This document shows positions 1-6,510 of a stretch of DNA of 12,300 nucleotides, in pieces. The notes beneath the pieces were generated by a model. It made no database searches, was not told the DNA's origin, and was given only the letters and a program-made list of their open reading frames with translations. A program made the position numbers and the translations under genes. The stretch's first letter is position 1. Every line of letters starts with the position of its first letter. The DNA comes from JBBDNC01 sp040877875 (lineage in GTDB: Bacteria > Bacteroidota > Rhodothermia > Balneolales > Balneolaceae): positions 1-12,300 of the forward strand of contig JBBDNC010000185.1 of the NCBI GenBank assembly GCA_040877875.1, given 5' to 3'.

Positions 1-88
1 CGTTTAATGCAGTTGAGGTTAGTTTTATTCTGGCTTGGAATAAGCTATTTTAATGCGAGAGTATGACCTGTAATAATTTACTAACGGT

Positions 89-565
89 ATGAGTGAGATT
101 AATATTATCGAAGCGGACCTCTCTGACCCTGAACACGCAGAAGCGATTCTTACGATAACCAATACCTATGCGGCCGGGCCGATGGGAATGGAAGAGGAGA
201 TGGACGAAGAGGTGAAAAAACACTTGATCCGGGAGATGTCCCTGTTTCCCCTTACGATCTGTTTCCTGGCATTTGAAGACGGAAAAGCGGTAGGGGTGGC
301 AAATTGTTTTTACGGATTTTCAACATTTAATGCCCGCAAATTGATCAATATCCATGATCTGGCTGTCATGCCTGAAATGAGGGGGAAAGGGATCGGCCAA
401 AAACTGCTGGAAGCTGTGGAAGAAAAAGCGATAGAGACGGAGTGCTGCAAGGTGACCCTTGAAGTACGAGAAGATAACCGGGCGAAAAACCTGTATGAAC
501 GAATGGGATTCAGCTACGGCGATCCGGTTATGTATTTTATGACGAAAGAACTTGACGAACAGTAA
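89..565 (+). CDS. GNAT family N-acetyltransferase
   Basis: This 158-residue protein is a GNAT-fold acetyltransferase, expected to move an acetyl group from acetyl-CoA to an amine; the substrate cannot be told from sequence. The acetyl-CoA pyrophosphate-binding motif (R/Q-x-x-G-x-G/A) is visible as R98-G-K-G-I-G103, at the end of a strand reading DLAVMPEMRGKGIG. The downstream motif B is also present: N130, then N134-L-Y136-E-R-M-G-F. The length is normal for a single-domain GNAT, and there is no signal peptide, so it should be cytosolic. The ATG at 89 is the first in-frame start and gives a complete domain; no clear Shine-Dalgarno precedes it. It stands alone between the window edge and an Hsp20 remnant 75 bp downstream. 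Family assignment is secure; the specific function is unknown. Confidence 0.9.
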   Translation: MSEINIIEADLSDPEHAEAILTITNTYAAGPMGMEEEMDEEVKKHLIREMSLFPLTICFLAFEDGKAVGVANCFYGFSTFNARKLINIHDLAVMPEMRGKGIGQKLLEAVEEKAIETECCKVTLEVREDNRAKNLYERMGFSYGDPVMYFMTKELDEQ

Positions 566-640
566 CTGCCGTTTGACGGGAGCTGTTCTATTCAAATTCC
601 GGGAATCAACCCGGTTGAAGGAGCTGATCCGTGAGGGCGG

Positions 641-823
641 ATGATAAAGCCATCTCATAAATTTTTAAATAAACGTAGTGCTTTCGGATCTTTCAGCCGG
701 TCCTTGCCACTGCCCAACATCGTGGATCAGGAAAATATCGAAGCAGCCTATGAAAACGGTGTACTGGCAATCACCGTACCGAAACTGAAGGAGAAAGCCG
801 GCCGCAAAATTGAAGTTTCATAA
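641..823 (+). pseudogene. C-terminal remnant of an Hsp20 small heat-shock protein
   Basis: The 60-codon reading frame encodes only the end of an alpha-crystallin domain. Hallmarks visible are the GSFSRSLPLP strand (residues 16-25), the VDQENIEA segment, the A-x-x-x-NGVLAITVPK motif (residues 35-49) and a C-terminal K-I-E-V-S tail like the usual Hsp20 end. A complete bacterial Hsp20 is about 140-150 residues, so roughly the first 90-100 are missing. The gene cannot extend upstream: an in-frame TGA lies at 632-634 and the acetyltransferase ends at 565, leaving too little room. The ATG at 641 is therefore probably an accidental start. I see the homology directly; that it is a non-functional relic is inference. 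It could still be a short expressed peptide. A strong terminator follows at 870. Confidence 0.75.
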
Positions 824-869
824 CCGGCCGTAAATTGAACCTCAACCACCAAAGATACATATAGTACCC

Positions 870-904
870 AAAAAACCGTCTCACGAAATGTGGGGCGGTT
901 TTTT
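870..904. terminator. Bidirectional Rho-independent terminator
   Basis: A long hairpin: positions 870-884 pair with 890-904 through 15 base pairs, two of them G-U wobbles, around a 5-nt loop (GAAAT). The arms are AAAAAACCG and CGGTTTTTT at the outside, so each strand ends in a T run. It lies between the plus-strand Hsp20 remnant and the 3' end of the minus-strand copper operon (stop at 941), so it can end transcription from both sides. Confidence 0.88.
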
Positions 905-940
905 ATTTTGGTGAGCAGAGTTCAGGCGATACGATGTTAC

Positions 941-1380
941 TTACAATTGGACCGGCACAGTCACTGCCACTTCCCTCTCATCGGTAAAGTTCAGAATCAG
1001 CTCAAATTCATCCCCTTCCTCCAGGTTACGGGTAAGTTTCATCAGCATTACATGGAGTCCCCCGGGCTGTAAACGGATGGTCGACTGACCGGGCACCTCG
1101 ACTTCCCCCGCCTCTCTCATTCCCGTCATCCCTCCATCCTGTTCATAGGATTCATGAACTTCGGCCAGTTGTGCAACATCGGTCGAAACGGAAAGAAGGG
1201 TGTCCGCATCGGAGTCAAAATTTGTAATGAGAAAATAGGCGGCACTCATCATACCCTCATTTCCCGGCCGTGCCCATGCCCCTTCCACAATAATCCCTTC
1301 CCCCGCAATCAGGCTCTCCGAGTCTTCCCGTTCGGAATCCGAACCGCATCCCGCCAGGATCCCGCCGGTAAAGAGCAGGA
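941..1380 (-). CDS. PCu(A)C copper chaperone lipoprotein (N-terminus lost in gap)
   Basis: Partial gene for a periplasmic copper(I) chaperone of the PCu(A)C/DUF461 family, which hands copper to the CuA site of cytochrome c oxidase, often with SCO proteins. The family motif H-(M)-X10-M-X21-H-X-M is met exactly in spacing: the His of VHES, the Met of GMRE 12 residues later, then after 21 residues the HVM of GLHVMLMK; Glu stands in the optional second position. A GTG at 1288 could open the frame, but the frame continues upstream to the edge of the N run at 1380 and encodes a hydrophobic stretch ending in ILAGC, a proper lipobox, followed by an acidic Ser/Glu/Asp linker. The true start is thus hidden in the gap by a few codons. 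The stop is TAA at 943-941. It lies downstream of the SCO gene in the same direction, probably the last gene of the operon. Confidence 0.88.
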
Positions 1381-1480
1381 NNNNNNNNNNNNNNNNNNNN
1401 NNNNNNNNNNNNNNNNNNNNNNNNNNNNNNNNNNNNNNNNNNNNNNNNNNNNNNNNNNNNNNNNNNNNNNNNNNNNNNNN
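1381..1480. other. Assembly gap of 100 N
   Basis: Exactly 100 undetermined bases. A round 100 is a common placeholder for a scaffold gap, so the true length is uncertain. The gap must hold the start codon and first signal-peptide codons of the PCu(A)C gene. Whether anything else lies there, between the SCO stop at 1486 and that start, cannot be known from this sequence. Confidence 0.99.
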
Positions 1481-1485
1481 TTTTA

Positions 1486-2076
1486 TCAGAGATTATTCAG
1501 ATCTTCGACCACAATATTGGGTGGGGTCATGCTTCCCCCGTAGTCCATAACAAGCTGTGCCTGCCCATTGAGCAGAAGAATTTTATCCGAATGATTTAAA
1601 AAATAAAGGGAGTCTCCCGTTGCCGTTTCTTTTGTATAAGATACCTGTGTCCGGACGGTCATGCGCTCCATCATGGATTCAATCTCTTCAGATTCGCCCG
1701 TCAGGAACATGAAAGGCGAACGATCCATATCGAAGGAAGAGGCATAATTTTTCAGTACCTCGGGAGTATCCCGTTCCGGGTCGAAGGTAACAAGGACGAA
1801 CCGGGTCTCGCCCGGGTCTTCAATCTCCTCGTAGATCTTATTCACATTTGCCGTGATGAACGAACAGATATCCGGGCAGTTTGTGTAGATAAATCCCATC
1901 ACAACGGGAGCCCCTTTTAAATCGTCCGGAAATATGACCGGTTCTCCGTTTTGGTTGACGAGTTCATAGCGAACATCGTTATAGTCATCCTTGATGTCCG
2001 TCCCGCAACGGCTGAATAACAACACTCCGGTAAATATCACGATGGATATGAAAGGTAAAGTCGTCCGAATTTTCAT
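1486..2076 (-). CDS. SCO1/SenC family copper-binding protein
   Basis: This 196-residue exported thioredoxin-fold protein is of the SCO family, which binds copper and matures the CuA centre of cytochrome c oxidase, or keeps its cysteines reduced. The metal site is complete: C67-P-D-I-C71 (CxxxC) and the distal H162 in YFLNHSDK. The family signature VTFDPERDTPEVLK is at residues 96-109. The N-terminus is a hydrophobic segment (residues 7-22) followed by FSRC at 21-24; Arg just before Cys is poor for a lipobox, so it may be a membrane anchor rather than a lipoprotein. I place the start at the ATG at 2076-2074, which overlaps the CDF stop as ATGA, rather than at a codon 30 bp upstream inside the CDF gene; the overlap implies translational coupling. 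PCu(A)C follows across the assembly gap, a classic functional pairing. Confidence 0.92.
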   Translation of the reverse strand: MKIRTTLPFISIVIFTGVLLFSRCGTDIKDDYNDVRYELVNQNGEPVIFPDDLKGAPVVMGFIYTNCPDICSFITANVNKIYEEIEDPGETRFVLVTFDPERDTPEVLKNYASSFDMDRSPFMFLTGESEEIESMMERMTVRTQVSYTKETATGDSLYFLNHSDKILLLNGQAQLVMDYGGSMTPPNIVVEDLNNL

Positions 2077-2984
2077 AGACAGGGCTCGCTCGTGACCTCC
2101 TCGCAAGGTTTCAGTTCGAATTCAAGTGTGGAGTGGAAGATTTCAAAACGTTCGGAGAGCAGTTTTTTTATAGTTGATTTGATTATTTCCAGGTTATCAA
2201 TATGATCTTCCCGGATGCGCACATGACACTCCAGTAAAATGTTTGTTTCATTCAGGTTCCAGACATGAATATGGTGGACATCAAGTACTTGATTCAACGA
2301 TTCGATGGCCGATTCAATCTCGTCGATATCTAAGTGATCCGGTGTGGATTCCATCAGGATGTCGATGGTCTGTTTTAACAGAAAGTAACAGTGGTAGAGA
2401 ATATATAAGGCGATGGCAATCGTCAGTATCGTATCGACGATATAGAGTTGGTAGAGCCATACAACGATGCCGCCTGCGATGACGGCGACTGACGAAATCG
2501 TGTCCCAAAAAAGGTGTACATATGCACTTTTGATATTGAGATTGTCTTTTGCATCGCCGTGCAGCAACAACATGGAAACAAGGTTGGCTGCCAGTCCAAA
2601 AACGGCCACCCATAACATCACGACTCCGTCAATGATTTCGGGGGAATAAAACCGTTCGATCGCTTCTTTGACGAGAAACAGCCCGATCACAACCAAAACC
2701 ACCAGATTGAAAAATGCTCCGACGATTTCTGCGCGCTTATAGCCAAACGTTTTTTGTTTATCCGCATTCCATTTGGACACTTTTCGGGCGGTCAGCGAGA
2801 CTCCCAGGGAAGTCGTGTCACTGAAATTATGAATCGCATCGGAAATCAGGGCGAGGCTGTTGGACAGTATCCCCCCGACAATCTCGACAATTGTGATGCC
2901 GAGGTTCAGGAAGATGGAGATCCACAGGCGGGTTTCTGCCTTATCTCCCTTGGGGACAGGGTGATGGGAATGATCATGTGCCAT
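2073..2984 (-). CDS. Cation diffusion facilitator (Zn2+/divalent metal exporter)
   Basis: A 303-residue inner-membrane metal/H+ antiporter of the CDF family. The transport site has the zinc-type HD-HD form: H52-x-x-x-D56 in TM2 (DAIHNFSD) and H157-x-x-x-D161 in TM5 (VHLFWD). The conserved FGYKRAE motif follows TM2 at 80-86. About six hydrophobic segments lie between residues 20 and 205, then a cytosolic ferredoxin-like domain with HHIHVWNL at 237-244. The N-terminus is His-rich (HDHSHH), common in zinc carriers, and the tail carries two Cys (294 and 302) among Glu residues, possibly an extra metal ligand set. Zinc is the most likely substrate; Co, Cd or Ni cannot be excluded. The ATG at 2984 has AAAGGTG a few bases upstream, a weak Shine-Dalgarno. 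It starts 11 bp after the M14 peptidase stop and overlaps SCO by 4 bp, so these are one operon. Confidence 0.93.
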   Translation of the reverse strand: MAHDHSHHPVPKGDKAETRLWISIFLNLGITIVEIVGGILSNSLALISDAIHNFSDTTSLGVSLTARKVSKWNADKQKTFGYKRAEIVGAFFNLVVLVVIGLFLVKEAIERFYSPEIIDGVVMLWVAVFGLAANLVSMLLLHGDAKDNLNIKSAYVHLFWDTISSVAVIAGGIVVWLYQLYIVDTILTIAIALYILYHCYFLLKQTIDILMESTPDHLDIDEIESAIESLNQVLDVHHIHVWNLNETNILLECHVRIREDHIDNLEIIKSTIKKLLSERFEIFHSTLEFELKPCEEVTSEPCL

Positions 2985-2995
2985 GGAAGCACCTT

Positions 2996-4288
2996 TTATG
3001 GGTCACTTTTTTCAGCCATTTGATGGGTATGTTCCAGATATGCTTCAATCATCTTTTCCATGAAGATTTCTGCAGACCCGGTTGCATATCGATTCAAAAG
3101 GTCCCGGTCGATTTCATCATCGATTTCAAATGTAACCGCATCTGCTCCAAACGTTTTAAATGTCCAGTTTTTGGCGATCGGTGATGAGGTGTCGAACGGC
3201 TGAACATCCAGCTCAAGTTCCGGGAACTCTTTTATAATGTGTTCAGCCCAATCATAAGTAAAATGTTTGGGAAACGTATCATACTGCCGTTCGATCGGGT
3301 AAAAAATATTGGACGAAGTGGAGTGAAAGTCAATTGCGTAGTAAACTTTTTTGTTCGGACGTTTTTTCAAATCCAAGAGGGCCTCTCGGACAGCCCGGGT
3401 TTCAGGTTGATTGAAATGTTCCCAGTCCCGGTTGAGATCGACTCCGGCAGCATTGTGGCGCCAGTGTCCTTCATCCGCACCATCAGGATTGATCATGGGA
3501 AATGCCCAAATATCAAAATACTCCCGGAATTCCCTGGCAAGCGGCTGCTCGGACGTCAAGACTTCAATAAACTCCAGGGAAGCGATGTAACCGGGCAACT
3601 CAGGAGGGTGCTGGCGGCTGAAAATAAGGATGACTCCTTTTTGGGGCTCACCGGAGATCGAAGTTGCCTTGAGCAGTTTCAAAGGCCTGCCGTTGTGAGA
3701 ATAACCGATTGTCTGAGTATTGATGAAGGGTTTTGACTTCATATTACCCAGCCAATCAGAAAGAGATTCCGTCGTACGTGTTTCCTGGGCCGAGACCCAG
3801 AGCGTATCGGGCGAGACATTTAGATGCAACAGCCCGGCATTCCGGGTTGAATCCTTTTCAAAGTGCTTGTCCTCTATCACCTGCCAGGCTTCCCCGTCAT
3901 GACTCAATTTGGGTATATATCTTTGTTCGCTGACGGGATAGACCAATTCCACTTTTATTTCAGCCGGCTGATCTGCCCAGACCTTGAATCCATACCAGGG
4001 ACTGTTGTTGATGGGTTCATTTTCCGGGTCAATCACGATGCGGTAATGATATTTGCCGATTCTGTAAGCATCATTCATACGGGCGCCTTCGTACTCGTTA
4101 CTGAACCAGACACCGTCGCCGCTGAACCCGATTGAACGGTAATATTGAGAAAATGTTTTTTTATCAGAAGTATCTTCCACACCTTCAGGATCATACGAGA
4201 AACCGGTAAACCCTGTGCCGGCACAGGATGAAACCAATAAGCCGGCTAACAGGGCCGGAATGAAGGTTTGAAATACATTTTGATACAT
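2996..4288 (-). CDS. M14 family zinc carboxypeptidase, lipoprotein
   Basis: This 430-residue exported metallocarboxypeptidase has an N-terminal signal with lipobox LVSSC (Cys22), so it should be lipid-anchored in the envelope. Residues about 40-190 form a beta-rich domain like the one preceding the catalytic domain in cytosolic-carboxypeptidase-type (Nna1/AGBL-like) M14 enzymes. The catalytic domain follows with zinc ligands H227-P-P-E230 and H322 (IDFHSTSS), substrate-binding residues in NPDG (267-270), R277 and N286-R287 (DLNRDWEH), and the candidate catalytic Glu388 in AVTFEIDDE. All key residues are present, so it is probably active in removing C-terminal residues from peptides or peptidoglycan-derived peptides; the substrate is unknown. 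It is the first gene of the minus-strand cluster, with the CDF gene 11 bp downstream. The ATG at 4288 is placed by the signal peptide. Confidence 0.92.
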   Translation of the reverse strand: MYQNVFQTFIPALLAGLLVSSCAGTGFTGFSYDPEGVEDTSDKKTFSQYYRSIGFSGDGVWFSNEYEGARMNDAYRIGKYHYRIVIDPENEPINNSPWYGFKVWADQPAEIKVELVYPVSEQRYIPKLSHDGEAWQVIEDKHFEKDSTRNAGLLHLNVSPDTLWVSAQETRTTESLSDWLGNMKSKPFINTQTIGYSHNGRPLKLLKATSISGEPQKGVILIFSRQHPPELPGYIASLEFIEVLTSEQPLAREFREYFDIWAFPMINPDGADEGHWRHNAAGVDLNRDWEHFNQPETRAVREALLDLKKRPNKKVYYAIDFHSTSSNIFYPIERQYDTFPKHFTYDWAEHIIKEFPELELDVQPFDTSSPIAKNWTFKTFGADAVTFEIDDEIDRDLLNRYATGSAEIFMEKMIEAYLEHTHQMAEKSDP

Positions 4289-4406
4289 CTTTACCCATTT
4301 AATCCGTTAGAATGATCAACGATTAATATAAAGTATTTAGTCATTGAATTTTACCCGGACTTATTTTAACGCTATTCTTCGAACCCATTGCTATAAAAGT
4401 TCAAAA

Positions 4407-4423
4407 AAGGTTTTATTAACCTT
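4407..4423. repeat. AT-rich inverted repeat upstream of tamA
   Basis: AAGGTT, a TTATT spacer, then AACCTT: a perfect 6-bp inverted repeat. Read on the minus strand it is followed by TTTTTG, so it might act as a weak terminator for stray minus-strand transcription or as a protein-binding operator. The function is not shown. Confidence 0.35.
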
Positions 4424-4442
4424 GTGTATGTTTGTTATTTAT

Positions 4443-4457
4443 AGCCGGAGAACGGCT
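4443..4457. repeat. GC-rich inverted repeat upstream of tamA
   Basis: AGCCG, a GAGAA spacer, then CGGCT: a perfect 5-bp inverted repeat that stands out in an AT-rich region. There is no T run after it, so it is not a terminator. It may be an operator or a hairpin in the transcript leader, depending on where transcription starts. Confidence 0.35.
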
Positions 4458-4467
4458 TGAAATACGC

Positions 4468-4496
4468 TTGGTTGTCTGAGAGTATTTCTAATTCTG
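4468..4496 (+). promoter_or_regulatory. Candidate Bacteroidota-type promoter for tamA-tamB
   Basis: TTG at 4468-4470 and TAATTCTG at 4489-4496, one base off TAnnTTTG, are separated by 18 bp. This is close to the -33/-7 arrangement of Bacteroidota housekeeping promoters. It would start the transcript only about 10 bases before the TTG start codon at 4515, giving a very short leader. Confidence 0.3.
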
Positions 4497-4514
4497 TTTA
4501 ATCTTTTTCCCTGT

Positions 4515-6500
4515 TTGTCTAATAAGAACAAATATAAAAAACCATTTGTTTGGGTCTGTACCCTGGTTTGTCTGCTGATATGGGACAGCCACGCCGAGGT
4601 ATTCGGACAGGAAACGACTGAACGTACGGATATTGTATGGAAAGTCCATTTTGAGGGCAATGAAACCTATTCAAACCTGATCCTGAGAGATATCATTGCA
4701 ACCCGGCAACCGAATTTAGCCCAAAAAATAATCGGGAGGACCGGCAGTTATCCGCTTCGGGAGACCGAGGTCAGAAGAGATGCGATTCGAATCGAACGAT
4801 ACTATCAAAGAAGGGGATTTGTTGACGCTTCCGTCTCTCATTCGATTGAACAGCAGCAAAACAAACCGTGGAGAAATAATGTACTCTTTACTGTCCGTGA
4901 AGGAAGTCCGTTGAGGATCAGCCAGGTTGAATTGCAGTTCGACTCCTCTGAAGAATCTGAACGGTTCATCCGGGAATCGAGAGAATTTGAACGGGCTTTG
5001 CAGCGTCATGACTACCAGTCCGGCAACAGATATCAGATGGTACGAAGTCCGGATGTGGAAGGGATGTTTATCCGTGCGATGGAAGAAACGGGATATGCCT
5101 ATGCGAATGTGAAAATTGAAACGACAGTTGATTCCACGATGAAACAAGTAGATGTGAATATTCTCTTGTCACCCGGGCCTCGTACCTACTTTGAGAATGT
5201 GGAGATCGAAGGAGTCAATGGAGAGCTGTCTGTCGATGAGTCACTGGTACTGCGTGAAACAAATTTAAACCGTGGCGATGTTTACAGCCGTAGAAAGATG
5301 CAGGAAGCCCAGCGCGAGTTGTTTAACCATCATCTGTTTCGATTTGCCACGGTAAGTATTCCGGAACAGTCGCAAGACAGTACACTGGATCTGACGGTCC
5401 GGGTCCGGGAATACCCGTTGAGGTCTGTAGAAGCTTCATTCGGGATTGGCCGGGAAGAGTTGCTGAGGGGACAGTTGACCTGGTTACATAGAAATGTATA
5501 TAACTCGGGTCACCGGTTCAGCGTTTCAGGAAGAGCATCCTTTATAGAACAGCGTCTGGGGTTTGACTATCTGATCCCTTACGTTTTTAACAATAAGAGC
5601 ACCTTTGTATCCGGCCCGTATTTACAACACAGGGTTGAACCGGCATATGAACTTTTCAAAGCCGGTTTTTCAAACAGTTTGATCTATCAGTTCAATCGAA
5701 ATCTGACAAGCTCGGTCTCATACGAAATTACGGTGAACGAGGAAATCTCCGGCAGATCCCAGGAGAGCCTGCCTGACACGATGTTGAGTTATAATACGGG
5801 ATCCTTTACGGTAAGCGCATATTATAACCAGGGATTGACCCGTTCGGATGAAGGGTGGGTCGTTCAGCCCTCCCTGGAAATTTCAAGTGTATTTGGTGAA
5901 GGGACGTTCGAATTTCAAAAAGGGAGTCTCGATATTCGCCGGTATACGCGCCTTTCAAATTCTCTGACCCTGGCAAACCGGATTCAGACCGGGGCGATCT
6001 TCTATGTGGCCCAGGACAGCCTGCCGTCCAATATTCGTTATTTCAGCGGGGGGACGAATAGTGTGAGAGGATTCAACCGCCAGTCACTGGGTCCAAAAAG
6101 ATCCTCATTTGACGAAGAGGGGGAATTTGATGGGTTTGTCCCGATTGGCGGCCGGGCGATGTTTATATTCAATGTAGAACTGCGTCAAAGGCTGGATTTT
6201 CTCTTTAACGGGCTCGGAATGGCTGTGTTTTTTGACGGGGGACAGGTATGGAGGGGAATTGAGGATTATAATCCACTGCGGGTGGATCATTTGGAGGGCG
6301 AGATCAATGGGAATTCTACAAGAGCCTTACAGTTTGGAGTCGGTGGGGGGATCAGTTATGATTCACCGATCGGGCCGGTTCGCTTCGATCTCGGATACAA
6401 ATTAAATCCGACTCAGGCGGATTTGAATCGTTACCGGGGCGAGTCGTATGGCGGTATGGGAAGATGGGCAATCCACTTCAGTATCGGACAGGCATTTTAA
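4515..6500 (+). CDS. TamA-like Omp85 outer-membrane protein (POTRA + beta-barrel)
   Basis: A 661-residue outer-membrane barrel of the Omp85/BamA superfamily. An N-terminal signal peptide (basic NKNKYKK, hydrophobic FVWVCTLVCLLIW, possible cleavage after SHA at about 27) precedes three likely POTRA domains (about 39-129, 132-219, 223-310). The barrel fills 311-661, with the superfamily VRGF lid motif at 517-520 and a C-terminal Phe ending SIGQAF, typical for barrel insertion. Start: TTG at 4515, since the in-frame stop at 4458-4460 leaves no ATG/GTG before it and the first internal Met is far inside; the signal peptide supports it. Cys15 and Cys19 do not form a lipobox, so it resembles TamA rather than a lipoprotein TamL. 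Coupled in one operon to tamB, 10 bp downstream, it should form the outer-membrane half of a TAM-type complex. With only three POTRAs and this partner, TamA is favoured over BamA. Confidence 0.9.
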   Translation: MSNKNKYKKPFVWVCTLVCLLIWDSHAEVFGQETTERTDIVWKVHFEGNETYSNLILRDIIATRQPNLAQKIIGRTGSYPLRETEVRRDAIRIERYYQRRGFVDASVSHSIEQQQNKPWRNNVLFTVREGSPLRISQVELQFDSSEESERFIRESREFERALQRHDYQSGNRYQMVRSPDVEGMFIRAMEETGYAYANVKIETTVDSTMKQVDVNILLSPGPRTYFENVEIEGVNGELSVDESLVLRETNLNRGDVYSRRKMQEAQRELFNHHLFRFATVSIPEQSQDSTLDLTVRVREYPLRSVEASFGIGREELLRGQLTWLHRNVYNSGHRFSVSGRASFIEQRLGFDYLIPYVFNNKSTFVSGPYLQHRVEPAYELFKAGFSNSLIYQFNRNLTSSVSYEITVNEEISGRSQESLPDTMLSYNTGSFTVSAYYNQGLTRSDEGWVVQPSLEISSVFGEGTFEFQKGSLDIRRYTRLSNSLTLANRIQTGAIFYVAQDSLPSNIRYFSGGTNSVRGFNRQSLGPKRSSFDEEGEFDGFVPIGGRAMFIFNVELRQRLDFLFNGLGMAVFFDGGQVWRGIEDYNPLRVDHLEGEINGNSTRALQFGVGGGISYDSPIGPVRFDLGYKLNPTQADLNRYRGESYGGMGRWAIHFSIGQAF

Positions 6501-6510
6501 TCTGACATCT

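Larger units (their letters stand above)
4289..4514. promoter_or_regulatory. Divergent intergenic region between the metal operon and tamA-tamB
   Basis: This 226-bp AT-rich spacer must hold the promoters for the minus-strand M14-CDF-SCO-PCu(A)C cluster and the plus-strand tamA-tamB pair. I see no open frame of note and no confident minus-strand promoter. Two short perfect inverted repeats (4407-4423 and 4443-4457) and candidate plus-strand promoter elements are given separately. TATGTTTG at 4427-4434 also fits the Bacteroidota -7 consensus TAnnTTTG, but I find no TTG at the right distance upstream. Confidence 0.6.

Noticed and set aside
1..88. Promoter upstream of the acetyltransferase
   Set aside because: AT-rich with isolated TTG and TA-like words, but no pair with correct spacing for either sigma70-type or Bacteroidota-type promoters.
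599..614. CCGGG-AATCAA-CCCGG hairpin after the acetyltransferase gene as a terminator
   Set aside because: Only five base pairs and no T run after it; too weak to call.
3239..3736. A 165-codon plus-strand frame inside the M14 peptidase gene
   Set aside because: It is antisense to a gene with all catalytic residues intact and shows no recognisable domain.
4716..5147. A 143-codon minus-strand frame inside the tamA-like gene
   Set aside because: Antisense to the POTRA-coding region; no family features.
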